Part shown: positions 8,281 to 17,445 of the stretch, piece after piece
How the letters are laid out: every line of letters begins with the position of its first letter
How positions within the stretch are numbered: the first letter of the stretch is position 1
Assembly: GCA_013115135.1 (NCBI GenBank)
Contig: JABANP010000507.1
Location: 1 to 38,044 of the forward strand
Source: Perkinsus olseni
Taxonomy: Eukaryota; Perkinsozoa; Perkinsida; Perkinsidae
Direction: 5' to 3'
Length of the DNA stretch: 38,044 nucleotides
The notes under the pieces: generated by a model
What the model was told of the DNA's origin: nothing
What the model saw: only the letters and a program-made list of their open reading frames with translations
Database searches by the model: none
Position numbers and translations under genes: made by a program

Positions 8281-9316
8281 GGATTACAACAGGCGATTTA
8301 CGACAGTGATTGCCGGCTTTAGTGGCGCTAAAGGACTTGTTGCACGCACGCTCCATGACGCATCAAAGAGCTCAAGCCGAGCCGGTTCGGCGGGGGTTAT
8401 GGTGAGCATGTTCCGAGTGTGCTCCGCGGTGGATGTCATTGGGGGTTCGTCGTGGTGGGTGTGAAGATCTGAGGCAGTTATACAGTAATGGGCTAGCAGC
8501 ATGAACCAGCCGTCATATCCTGAGCGAGTCGCAAAGCGCGAGGGACATCCCGACCGTGACGCTCCACGAAGGATATGCTACGGCGAATCACGAGAATCTG
8601 CGAGGCTCGACTGGTAGCCCAACAGCTGTCAAGAAACCGAACCCCCGTAAGTCAGTCTGCAGGGACTCAGCGGAGGTTGGTTTGGGCATGACTTTGCCCC
8701 AGCTGCAGCGGACGGCCTGACGGATGCACTGTTCTGGAGGGGGGACAGGGATGATTCATCAGCCATTCTATCAGGCCCTCCGTACGGAGGAGATGAATGA
8801 CTCTGTTTGTGATGAGCAGTCGTACATCCGATTTCCTCATCACCGAGAAATATCAAATATCTGATGGCCGATATGCTGTCGCAAGGTCTCTACAGTCTCG
8901 CTTGGTCTGTTATTGTCGTGGACAGGCCTCAGCCCGTGCCAGCCGGATCTTTCACTAGGACCCTCGTTGCGATGGATTCTGTGTGGATGAGTTCGAGGCC
9001 AGTGCCCATATTCTACCATGTAACTCGGCAACAGCAAACGATAGAGAAAAATCCTGCACCGAGAATTGACTGATTGATCGTCCGACTCGATGACAGAATG
9101 AAGCGGACCGGAAATTCATTGACTTATAGCTTCTCGGGAGGGCGTACCAGAGCCAGTGGCTCTGAGCCACGCGAGAGCCCGCTGACGGGAATCGCGGGAA
9201 GGGATTATGGTGGTCCCGGGGGAAGGCTACCTGATTAACACGGGCCGAAAGGACTGTAGGACAATAGGCGAGACTACTCTGAGACTAATACCCCCTACTC
9301 CCCATTGATGAGGCGT
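8281..9316. other. Intergenic, no gene recognised
   Basis: This lies between the two cysteine-rich peptide genes and should hold the upstream region of copy A. It contains the second copy of the 33-bp repeat (8536-8568). Several short frames are open on both strands, but none shows a domain, signal peptide or paralogue. Confidence 0.5.
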
Positions 9317-9499
9317 TCAACAATCGCAGCATATCGCTATCCCCGTGGGTAGGGTGCAGCACTGACAGCCGACGATCGGACATACCATACCAGGGAGACA
9401 CAACACGACTCCTCCCACACTCGGGTCAGCAACATGGTCCTTCATGCTGGAACTTTGTTGGATGGCGCACACAGCGATGAGCAGCGCGAGGAAGCGCAT
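9317..9499 (-). CDS. Small secreted cysteine-rich peptide, copy B (60 aa)
   Basis: A minus-strand single-exon ORF with a signal peptide (MRFLALLIAVCAIQQSSS) and a short spacer (KDHVADPSVGG). Its C-terminal module has eight cysteines at 34, 40, 45, 47, 48, 57, 58 and 60, ending ICCDC and stop. It shares with copy A the MR-x-LA start, the GC-x-C core and the C-x-C end, and differs by two extra cysteines that could add a fourth disulfide. Same strand and order with about 1 kb between them suggest an old tandem duplication. The target is unknown; secretion is inferred from the signal peptide only. Confidence 0.62.
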   Translation of the reverse strand: MRFLALLIAVCAIQQSSSMKDHVADPSVGGVVLCLPGMVCPIVGCQCCTLPTGIAICCDC

Positions 9500-10562
9500 T
9501 AACGTTGGGAGATGAACGCTGAAAGCGTCATTTTTTTCCTGTGTGAGAGCCTATTGCCGGTGCCAGGTGGCCTGAGAGTCGGAAATGAGCGTCACGGCTA
9601 ATGCGAAGGCAATACGGTCGAGTACGTCATGAACGTGTCTCTCTCACCTCTATGATTCGGGATCGATTCCCCAGCCACAGCACGCGTGCGTTAAGCTTGT
9701 TGTAGGGTTCGTGTCGGTATGAACTAGTGGTGACTCTAGAGCTCAGATTCAGTTAACACAACCGTAGGGGCCTTAGGTTGAGTGGTTAGTGGGAGGAGTG
9801 ACGATAGAGGGCGCTAAGAGCTGGGACGACGACCAACTACACCAACCGCGCCTATTTGCTATAGATCTGATAAAGCACGCATGCACACGAAGTCCGCAAC
9901 ATCCCACTACAAGCTTAACCACAGGCATCGATGGGAGGGCAAATCACATATTCGAAGGCACATGAACAGAGACCCCAGGGCTACAAAAGACTCTGAGTGG
10001 GGGAGGAAGGCGGGGAAGAGAACCTCGAAACCCGTCCCGAAACCCGAGGCGGCAAGCAGACCTCTAAACTGTAGCCGATGGCAGTCGAAGCGAAGCGGTA
10101 GTTTACACCAAACTAGCTTCCCGAAAACGTACGACTCGTTTCCCCCAACAGAAAACTGCCTCGGAAATTCGAGTGCCCGAAGGGCGACGGTCTTCGCCTT
10201 CTCGACTGGCGAGCGAGGTCATCTTCCTTTGCACGAAATATCTATTTCCCCCTGCTTGGTTGCGTTTAATAATTGTGGATCTTCGCTGACACAGTCCGAA
10301 GAGCTTGCTATCATTAGCAGCATCCCGGGTTGATAGCGGCAAGAGTGTGTGAGGGTCTAGCCTACTACCGGGACCGGCTCGGTTGCACTCTCCCCGACGA
10401 CATGCTCACCTCCTGGGGACTTTCGTAGCTCAGACCGTTCATTGGTCACCGATACGAAGTGATTATCGATCGGTTTGTGAAGAGGCCCCCCCGCGCTGTT
10501 GGCAACGACAGTGACCGTGCTCCTCGAAGGTGCATTCATGCAGTAACCATAAGGTCACTGTT
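9500..10562. other. Intergenic; upstream region of paralogue 1
   Basis: No supported gene. A block at 10208-10236 (GGCGAGCGA...) recurs upstream of the other two paralogues and may be a shared promoter element. The 150-codon frame at 9881-10333 has no recognisable feature and I do not call it. Confidence 0.45.
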
Positions 10563-11431
10563 ATGTTGACTAAACCTTCCATCGCCGAAGCCCTAGCGGC
10601 TGCTACCGCTGTGCTGCTGTCGAGCCTGCCCCTCTCCGACGCGACCAAAGCAGCAGCCCGATCCATTCCCGCCTATGATGTAAGGACAGTGTCGGTGTGC
10701 TTGACGCTCGTGGCTTACCATCTAGCGTGTTGCCCCTGTACATTCTCAAGAAGCAAATTCATTTTTCCCCATCTGCGTAGACTGGAAACCGCACGCCTGT
10801 TTCGTTTCCCTCAGGATTACCCTAGGGCCAAAGAAGCGGTCTTTGACGACAGAATCAACGCCCTTCATTGCTCATACAGCAACGACCAGAAGCGCAATGA
10901 ATATTCAGCGGCACTGGACTTCTACATCGCCGGTAGCAGCGTGATGACAGGAACCATCACCTGCCCGAAGGCGGGTGACGAGGAAGCCTTTCAAGCTTCG
11001 TAAGACGCAAGGATGAACTGCCTTTCTTCCAGGCCGTGCTTCCCATTCGTAGTTACCAGAGAAGACCCACTCTCAAGATGTATAACCCGGACTTCGTCCA
11101 AGGAGACGCCGGCTTCACATTCAACGATTCTCCTCCCCCATACGGGACGGGTTCGGATATACTCAGACAAGTCACTTTATCGACCCGTCGCTTTCGTAAA
11201 AGAAAACCGCCGCAGATGGACGCTGACTTGAAGAAGGCTTTCTGCTCTGCTGCGATTGAGACTTCCAAGGTTAAAATCGGTAGTTTCGCGGAGCTGTGCA
11301 CCAAGGTACGCGAATCGTCCAAAGCCGCCGTCAGAGAAAGCCTCAAAGCTGCCCGCGAAGCTGCCAATCGTGAAGAGTGGACGCCTGCGCCTGACGACCG
11401 TGGTTCAAATAAGATAGTTTTGCCGGAATAG
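10563..11431 (+). CDS. Secreted protein, tandem family member 1 (226 aa, three exons)
   Basis: Exons 10563-10679, 10815-10999 and 11053-11431; introns of 135 nt (GTAAGG...CTCAG, phase 0) and 53 nt (GTAAGA...GTAG, phase 2). Exon 1 is a 39-residue signal-peptide exon ending IPAYD. Exon 2 starts DYPRAKEAVFDD and carries two cysteines 30 residues apart (CSYSN ... ITCP) around the shared LDFYIAGSS core. Exon 3 opens YQRRPTLKMYNPD, has a Pro/Gly turn (SPPPYGTG), and a helical region with GSFAELC that is rich in Ala/Arg/Glu. Exon 2 is exactly 185 nt in all three copies. The family is unknown to me. A secreted or host-interaction role is inference. Confidence 0.8.
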
Positions 11432-12210
11432 TGGGCGCAACTACGTTTGGACGGCCTAACCTGGGCACTTACTCTATAAGTTATTATTTATCAAATTCGC
11501 TCTATCGTTATTACAAAGGGGTTGGATGGTATCGAACGTGGAAGAGGACGCATGAATGATATTATCATGATGATGATGTTGCTGTTCCGTGCTCTAATTT
11601 TGTGTTGCCCTGTATCTTAATGGAGCCGTCGCTGTGATTCTGGTCTCCGCTCCGTCTGCCCGCCCTAGAGGGAATCGCGGGGGAGCAGGGAAACGATTGT
11701 AGGGTAAAAAGCCCAAGCCTTGGGCGCCATTCCACCGATACTTCGTTGACAACCCGCTCTCGCCCTCGGAGCTCTCGGTTGTTTAGACAAATGATCTCCC
11801 CGGGAAATTCTTCCTCCCGAGCTTCTCCCGAGAGAAGCATACGAAAACGGTGTGCGGCCCTCGTCGGAAACCCCGCTCAGCGGAAGTTGCGGAGGAAGTC
11901 AGCTGGGGAGGAAAATTTTGCTATCTTTCAGGAGCTTTCTGAAAATTAGTTCATCTACCAAGCAAGTGCTACCTTCGATTGATACGCAATTTATAAGATT
12001 ATGGTCTTCACCAGTACGACTGATGAAGAATTGTAGTGACAACAACAGGCCGGGTTCGATGACTTTTCCTTCGCACGAAGACTGGCGCGGTAACGTCCAG
12101 AGGCGAGCGATACCACCCTCCTACGCGCGAAAGGCATATTCCTTCACAGGCCTTCATTGAGGCACTCGGATTATCGATAGTTTTATGCAGTGTTGTTGCT
12201 GATCAATCAA
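11432..12210. other. Intergenic between paralogues 1 and 2
   Basis: No convincing exon. It contains a (ATG)n-like stretch near 11560-11580 and a copy of the shared upstream block at 12102-12133. The frame at 11792-11949 (MISPGNSSSR...) is basic and low in complexity; I could not tie it to anything. Confidence 0.45.
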
Positions 12211-13049
12211 ATGCCGGCTAAGAAGTTCATCATTGGGGCCTCAGCAGCTGCAGCAGCAGTGCTGTCCAACTTACCCTTCTGTGCCGCGATCGGAGCAACC
12301 GCCTCTGCTGATGTAGGAACCTCTAACACACAGACAGCGGTCGATCAAACCACTGATGGCGGACAGCAATGGGAGTAGATGTCTATGAGGATGATGAGTT
12401 TAGTGACCGTTTTTACGGGACGATGAAGTTTGTTGTTCTCAGGACTACCCTGGGGAGATATCTATGACCTTCGACGATAGGAAGAACGCCATTCGTTGCT
12501 CGTACGGCAATGGCAAGAGACGCACTGGGCAAACGCCCTCCTTCGACTTCTACATTACCGGGAGCACCATGAAAACAGAGGCCATCGCCTGCCCTACGGC
12601 TGGTCGTCGGAAGGCGTTCCGAACAGCGTAAGAGGTTGATGAGAGGCAGCGTATCTTTCGCCGAACCTTGCTTTCTGTATGACAGTTACTACATGCACCC
12701 CGCCCTGAAGATGTATAATCCAGACCCGGCAAGTGGCCGTCGTAGTTACGTTTTCAGAGTATCCGCTCCTCCTAGAAACACCGGTTTGGATCCCCTCAGA
12801 AAGCTCAGCATACCGGATCCTCGGTTTCACGATAAGAATGAACTCCTCGCCGCAGCCAAGGAGAGACCGTCTAGTTGCTCCGTTGCAGTTGAGGTTATCA
12901 AGAAGGAATTCGGCTACACCTTCGCGGAGCTGTGCGTTGCGTATCGTGATGTATCTAGGGAAGCCATCAGAGCTGCGAGGCGCGAGCGATGGGACTTCAC
13001 CAATAATACACTTGGTTCAACGGACGTTATGCCCAAGTTGTCGAAGTGA
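12211..13049 (+). CDS. Secreted protein, tandem family member 2 (216 aa, three exons)
   Basis: Exons 12211-12312, 12443-12627 and 12686-13049; introns of 130 nt (phase 0) and 58 nt (phase 2). Exon 1 encodes a signal peptide with a poly-Ala core (GASAAAAAVLSNLPFCAA). Exon 2 (DYPGEISMTFDDRKNA...) keeps the two cysteines 30 residues apart (CSYGN ... IACP) and the FDFYITGST core. Exon 3 has LKMYNPD, APPRNTGLDPLRKL, DPRFHD, then KKEFGYTFAELC and REAIRAAR, the pattern also found in copy 3. Both splice junctions fall at the same residues as in copies 1 and 3. Function unknown. Confidence 0.82.
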
Positions 13050-13393
13050 GCACGAAGCGATGGCGGGGGAGCGCTTGAATCTGTGAACCTGGTGGCTGTA
13101 TTGTGATGATACTTCTAACCATGGTAATGGTCATGCAGATGTTGTTGTTCAAAGCAACTTAGATTTCGCGTTCGATTCAGCCCTTTTGTGGAGGGAATAT
13201 TATAATCGTCGACGTCATAGACTTTCCCCGCAGCTCTCCATTGCGAAGGTCTGGATTTGAACTCTGGGCAGAGATGAAGGTCACCTGGTGATTGAACGTG
13301 CTTGGGGCAGTTTTAACTGATGACCCCACATGGAGGGGCACAGTGTGTTCGGAAGCTTGCTTCGATCTCGCATTGTTGTAAGATTCGCGATTC

Positions 13394-13561
13394 ATGAGCT
13401 TACCAGACGGACGCGAAAATGCCACGGCTCGATCGGAGCAGACCACCGATGCTCCCTGTAGCAACACAACACAGCCCGTCTATCAGTCATCCTTCCCCAA
13501 AACCACATTGGGGGCAAAGAAAAGGCCAACCCAGTCCGATACAACCTACGTGGTATCATAA
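13394..13561 (+). CDS. Small ORF, 55 codons, unknown
   Basis: ATG at 13394 to TAA at 13559-13561, beginning MSLPDGRENATARSEQTT. The product is polar, Thr/Ser/Gln-rich and has one Cys. It lies about 345 bp after the stop of family member 2. A weakly similar stretch (shared CCAAAACCACAT word and a MSS start) lies about 350 bp after member 3, near 15210-15350. It may be a small gene carried along in the duplication unit, or chance. Confidence 0.3.
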   Translation: MSLPDGRENATARSEQTTDAPCSNTTQPVYQSSFPKTTLGAKKRPTQSDTTYVVS

Positions 13562-14043
13562 CTCTACGGCAAGCGGATGGGGCAGTCCCACAGAATGTTG
13601 ATAGTAGTTTACAACTCCAGTAGGAAGCTACTTGACCGTCCGGCTGGGCTTGAGCTTCTCCATGCCAACCTAAGAGAGACCGCGAAGAACAGCGAGCTAT
13701 TCTGGGTTCTGGGTGATCCTAGTTTACAGTATCTCCTAGCGGGAGATCTACGGTTAATGTTGCTTAACAGTCCGTATTGAACGATGGTCCCTACGCTCGA
13801 GCACCGGAAAGGCGAGCGATATCTCCCTCCGTTGCGCGAGCTCCTTTTTCCAGTACATATCGCAACTCGGCATTGGACCAGGCGTCAGGTTTGGATGTTA
13901 GTCTAGACTCGTGAATTATCGGTTGACGGTGAATTCGGAAGCTGCTTTGGAAGGCCGCGGAGTGACAAGCACCACAGAGGGCTTATCTTCGACGAGCATC
14001 AAGAGTGATGCAGATCTGCGTAGTTTCGGAGCTGGAAATAATA
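13562..14043. other. Upstream region of paralogue 3
   Basis: It contains the third copy of the GGCGAGCGA block (13811-13840). The frame 13577-13780 ends in a plausible coding segment (ELLHANLRETAKNSELFWVL...) that could be a terminal exon of an unseen gene; I cannot connect it. Confidence 0.4.
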
Positions 14044-14842
14044 ATGTCAACCAACCAGTTGATCATCGCATCGTTGGCGACAGCAGTTGCACTGCTCTCG
14101 AACTTACCCTTCTCTACTGCGATCGGGGCAGCAGCCCTCTTCGACGCGACCGGTGATGTAAGCCAGCCCACCGATTCTCTTAATCGCACTCACAGCGGTC
14201 ACCGAACTCTGAAGCATAATCGTTTCTTCCAAGAGTCCCGACAGAATATGCTACTCACTCTTAGTGCTACCCTGGGAGGAAGAAAGCATCATTCGACGAG
14301 ACAAGAAGCGCCACTCACTGTTCCTACAGTAACCACAGGGAATACTCAGAGCAGTGGGCATCATTGGACTTCTACATCATGGGAAATAGCATCCGAACAG
14401 GATCGATTGTTTGTCCCGAGACCAATCGTTGGGATACTTTCCGAGCCGCGTAAGTGATGCATGCAGGATGATATAGAACAGGAATGCCTCTCTACGTTGT
14501 AGTTACTGGACGAGCAACGTCCTCAGACTGTACAATCCCGACGTCTTGAGACTTCGCCGTAGCTATTTTTTCCATCGGCCTCCTCCTGAGAACACCGGCC
14601 GGGATCCGCTCAGAGAGGTGCACCTCTCAGCGCCTCGTTTCTACAACATAGGTCGCTGTTCCGACGCCATCAAGGCTATCAAGCAAAAGTTCGGCGGAAC
14701 TTTCTCTGACTTGTGCGCGCAGTTCTCCAGAGTTTCTCAAGGAACCCTCGACGCTGCTATACGGAATGAGTGGCTGTTTGTTGATGAATTAGAGACACTT
14801 ACGATGGTATTTCCTCGTCGCGGTCCAGCAACGTCGAGTTGA
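14044..14842 (+). CDS. Secreted protein, tandem family member 3 (212 aa, three exons)
   Basis: Exons 14044-14157, 14265-14449 and 14503-14842; introns of 107 nt (GTAAGC...TTAG) and 53 nt (GTAAGT...GTAG). Signal peptide MSTNQLIIASLATAVALLSN. Exon 2 begins CYPGRKKASFDE, keeps the cysteine pair 30 residues apart (CSYSN ... IVCP) and LDFYIMGNS, and has an extra Cys at its first codon. Exon 3 shares LRLYNPD, PPPENTGRDPLREV, APRFYN, KQKFGGTFSDLC and the helical SQGTLDAAIRNEW with copy 2. Copies 2 and 3 look closer to each other than to copy 1. There is no sign of pseudogenisation. Confidence 0.82.
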
Positions 14843-15410
14843 CGCCGTGCCTCAAAAGTTTTATCATATTCACCCGCTTCAATCGCTATAACATCGCCGC
14901 CTGACCAGACTTATTCGGAAATTGCACGTCTGCATGTCACAGTGATGATTCGGTGGTTGTCCTTGTTTACCCGATTTTTGTGTTCACAGAAGTTCCTATG
15001 AAAAAGATATCATCGCGCTGGCACTAGGAAGGTTTCTCATATTACCCATCGTCATTGATATCAGCTGCCAGTAAACTCCCCTCGATTTCAAAGGCGCACG
15101 ATGGCTAGTACGAACTGCCCGCAAATCACAACGTCCGCGCTCTGTTGACGAACTCGTGTATTATAGTTCCCCTCTTCATCACAACTCACACATGTCTGTC
15201 AGTGTCGAAAAACTCATGAGCTCCGAGCCTTGTACGACTCGTACAGGTATGGTGGTTGGCCATTGCTCGGCCCGAGCAAACAACGCGTGCTTCAGGGAGC
15301 AGCGCAGAGATGAAAGGATGTCACCCCGGTGTCAACTATCATCACCAAAACCACATCGAGGGGTGAGTAAAAATCCGCAAGGCCCTGACAGCCATCACAG
15401 AACTCTCGCT
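14843..15410. other. Intergenic, no supported gene
   Basis: This lies between paralogue 3 and the convergent symporter gene. It holds a short palindrome (TGTACGACTCGTACA) near 15229 and the weak echo of the 13394 small ORF. A frame open at 15156-15458 has no recognisable feature. Confidence 0.4.
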
Positions 15411-17162
15411 CTAATACGAGCCGCCAGAGAGCTGGTCAGTTGGACCGACCTCCTTTGACGGGCCCTTGACCTCCGCTTGTGGTTGGTCTGGTAAATAGCG
15501 GCCTTGAGCGAGGAAGCCCTCAGTGCGGGGAAAGAGCTTACGCTGCACTATCGACACCGCTAGAGTGACCACGACACTTCCCACCATCACAACAAGGAAG
15601 ACAATCATCGCTGTCGACGAGTACAGACCGCCCGGTAAGGTATACATTATGAAACCCCCAACGAAGGTGCCGGTCGAAGCCCAGCCGTAAATCAATATCG
15701 CGAGGTTGGCGGCGATAATACCACAGACGGCGCCAAAGGTCGTGACTGTCGAATAGAGACCGCAGTACGCCGGCATGCAGATCGTAGCGGCAACGAGGTC
15801 AGCGACGAGGAAGAGGTTGATGACTGAGATCTCCCTCATGGCCACGACTATCGCCGGGACGTTCATCAGGACCAACAGCAGCCGTCCCCAGTTGAGGCTC
15901 CACCCACGCTTAACGAACTCGGCGGCGAACACCGACAGGAAGGCCGACTGCAGAGAGTCGACACTTGAGGTTGTAAGACATATGGCGAGAACCACAACCG
16001 CACCGACAGCCGCGTTCGGCAGGACTCCCAGCAGGTCGAAGAAGGCCAATGACTTCGTGTACGGGTCCAACGTGAGGTGGGGTACTGGGCGGGCACGGTC
16101 CTGAGCCTCGGCTAGCATGCCCAGCACGCCAAAGGCGATCATGGTGAGGAATATGAGAGTACCTCCGAGGAGCAAACCCATCCTCAAGTTGAAGTCATTC
16201 TTGGCCGCCCAGACCCTCTGCCAGATGACCATGTCGAGTAGCTGAAAGCCGAGGATAGCTAAGATAAGGGCGATGAGGCTTTGGAACCCCAGAGTGCTCC
16301 AATTGGCGACGGCATTCCAGTCAGCTGCGGTGACCGTTACGTTGGTAGAAGTGGCGACCACGGCGAAGACTATCAGACCAACTGCTGCCACACCCTGGGC
16401 CATATCGGTCAGAATAGAGACGGGAAGACCGGCGACCAGAGTGTAGCTGAGCGTGATGACCGCTACTGAGAGAGTCGACAACCACACCGGTATGCCCGTG
16501 AACATTCTAATAACTTGTCCAACGGCAGTGTACTCGGCGGTGGTGCTGATCCACATGAGGAAAATGGACACGAGGACAGCATAGGCTTGGACGAGGCGGC
16601 CGAATCTAGCGAGAATCCAGTCCGTAGCAGCATATCCTTCACTACCCCCAGCTGCCATATATGAGTTCATCTTCCTCCTAATCTTCACTCCCAGGACCCA
16701 GATGATCGCCATGGGAACGACACAGGCCAGGGCGTATCCAAGAACTCCCCACCAGCCAAGGAACGTGCCAACTTCGGGCGCGGCGTAGATAACCCAGGTC
16801 CCCATACCGCTGGCAAAATAGGAGGCTCCAATCCAAGCCCAACTGAAGCGCTTCCTTGCAGCATAGAAGTCCTGCGCGGCATCAGCGTTCGACTGCACCA
16901 TAACACGACCGCGGAAGACCAGCAGAAGGTAGGCGACGGCGGCGAAGACGCCTAGGGTGATGTAGAGGATGAGGTAGCCAGAAAGGTTGGAGAGACGCAT
17001 GTTGGTGAACTCGCTTCCTACGCAGGTATTGTCCTGATCAGGTGGTGACGGTTTGATCTCAGCAAGTACCGAAGGGATGGTACGAGCACCCGTGCGAGTG
17101 CGAAAATGAAGAGTAAACCTGGGAATGGGAAACGGCAAAGGAAGGCGAAAGTGAAAACTCAA
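15411..17162 (-). CDS. Sodium:solute symporter family (SSS) membrane transporter
   Basis: A 583-residue frame without introns. It has about 13 hydrophobic segments starting at GYLILYITLGVFAAVAYLLL. The early DFYAARKRFSWAWIG...ASGMGTW region and the later ILTDMAQG, IWQRVWAAK and TSSVDSLQSAF motifs are typical of SSS proteins, including the proline, pantothenate and urea/polyamine (DUR3-like) branches. The fold moves a small organic solute with Na+ or H+ across a membrane. The substrate cannot be read from sequence. The likely start is the ATG at 17000 (MRLSNLSG); the 54 residues before it are Pro/Arg-rich and may be 5'UTR or part of a spliced N-terminus (see 17227-17369). The short hydrophilic C-tail ends QLSGGSY. 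Confidence 0.88.
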   Translation of the reverse strand: MSFHFRLPLPFPIPRFTLHFRTRTGARTIPSVLAEIKPSPPDQDNTCVGSEFTNMRLSNLSGYLILYITLGVFAAVAYLLLVFRGRVMVQSNADAAQDFYAARKRFSWAWIGASYFASGMGTWVIYAAPEVGTFLGWWGVLGYALACVVPMAIIWVLGVKIRRKMNSYMAAGGSEGYAATDWILARFGRLVQAYAVLVSIFLMWISTTAEYTAVGQVIRMFTGIPVWLSTLSVAVITLSYTLVAGLPVSILTDMAQGVAAVGLIVFAVVATSTNVTVTAADWNAVANWSTLGFQSLIALILAILGFQLLDMVIWQRVWAAKNDFNLRMGLLLGGTLIFLTMIAFGVLGMLAEAQDRARPVPHLTLDPYTKSLAFFDLLGVLPNAAVGAVVVLAICLTTSSVDSLQSAFLSVFAAEFVKRGWSLNWGRLLLVLMNVPAIVVAMREISVINLFLVADLVAATICMPAYCGLYSTVTTFGAVCGIIAANLAILIYGWASTGTFVGGFIMYTLPGGLYSSTAMIVFLVVMVGSVVVTLAVSIVQRKLFPRTEGFLAQGRYLPDQPQAEVKGPSKEVGPTDQLSGGSY

Positions 17163-17226
17163 AAACTCTGACGATGGAAAAGAAACTTAGCTAGACACTC
17201 AAGTATTCGGGTGTGTTTTGGCTCAC

Positions 17227-17369
17227 CTACTATGCTGAATCACCAATTTGGACATAACAAACGCTACAAGTGGCACGAAGAGGAGTAGAGTACTTCCCCA
17301 AAGGAGCGATCGAGGGACGGGAGTGCCGAGGCTGAAGGCAGTGTCTTGGGAGTAGGGCTTGCCGGCCAT
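17227..17369 (-). other. Possible upstream exon with one membrane segment
   Basis: On the minus strand, ATG 17369 opens 47 codons (MAGKPYSQDTAFSLG..., then LLWGSTLLLFVPLVAFVMSK) ending at a strong donor (AG|GTGAGC at 17227/17226). Joining to an acceptor at 17119 (TTCCCAG) removes 108 nt and enters the symporter frame. The segment alone also resembles the first membrane helix of VMA21-like assembly factors, but I find no second helix. Either a symporter N-terminal exon or a small separate protein; unresolved. Confidence 0.3.
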
Positions 17370-17445
17370 ACCGGCCACTATCTCGCGCTTGAAGACCTCC
17401 CTTGTCTCAGATTGAATCTGACAAGACGAAAAAATCGGGGAAAGC

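Noticed and set aside
9655..9680. Possible fourth tRNA-like B-box (GGGATCGATTCCCC)
   Set aside because: It lacks the GGTTCGA core shared by the other three.
9881..10333. 150-codon plus-strand ORF
   Set aside because: Basic, low-information sequence overlapping open frames on the other strand; no support for function.
11053..11367. 104-codon minus-strand ORF
   Set aside because: Shadow of exon 3 of family member 1, which is supported by paralogue comparison.
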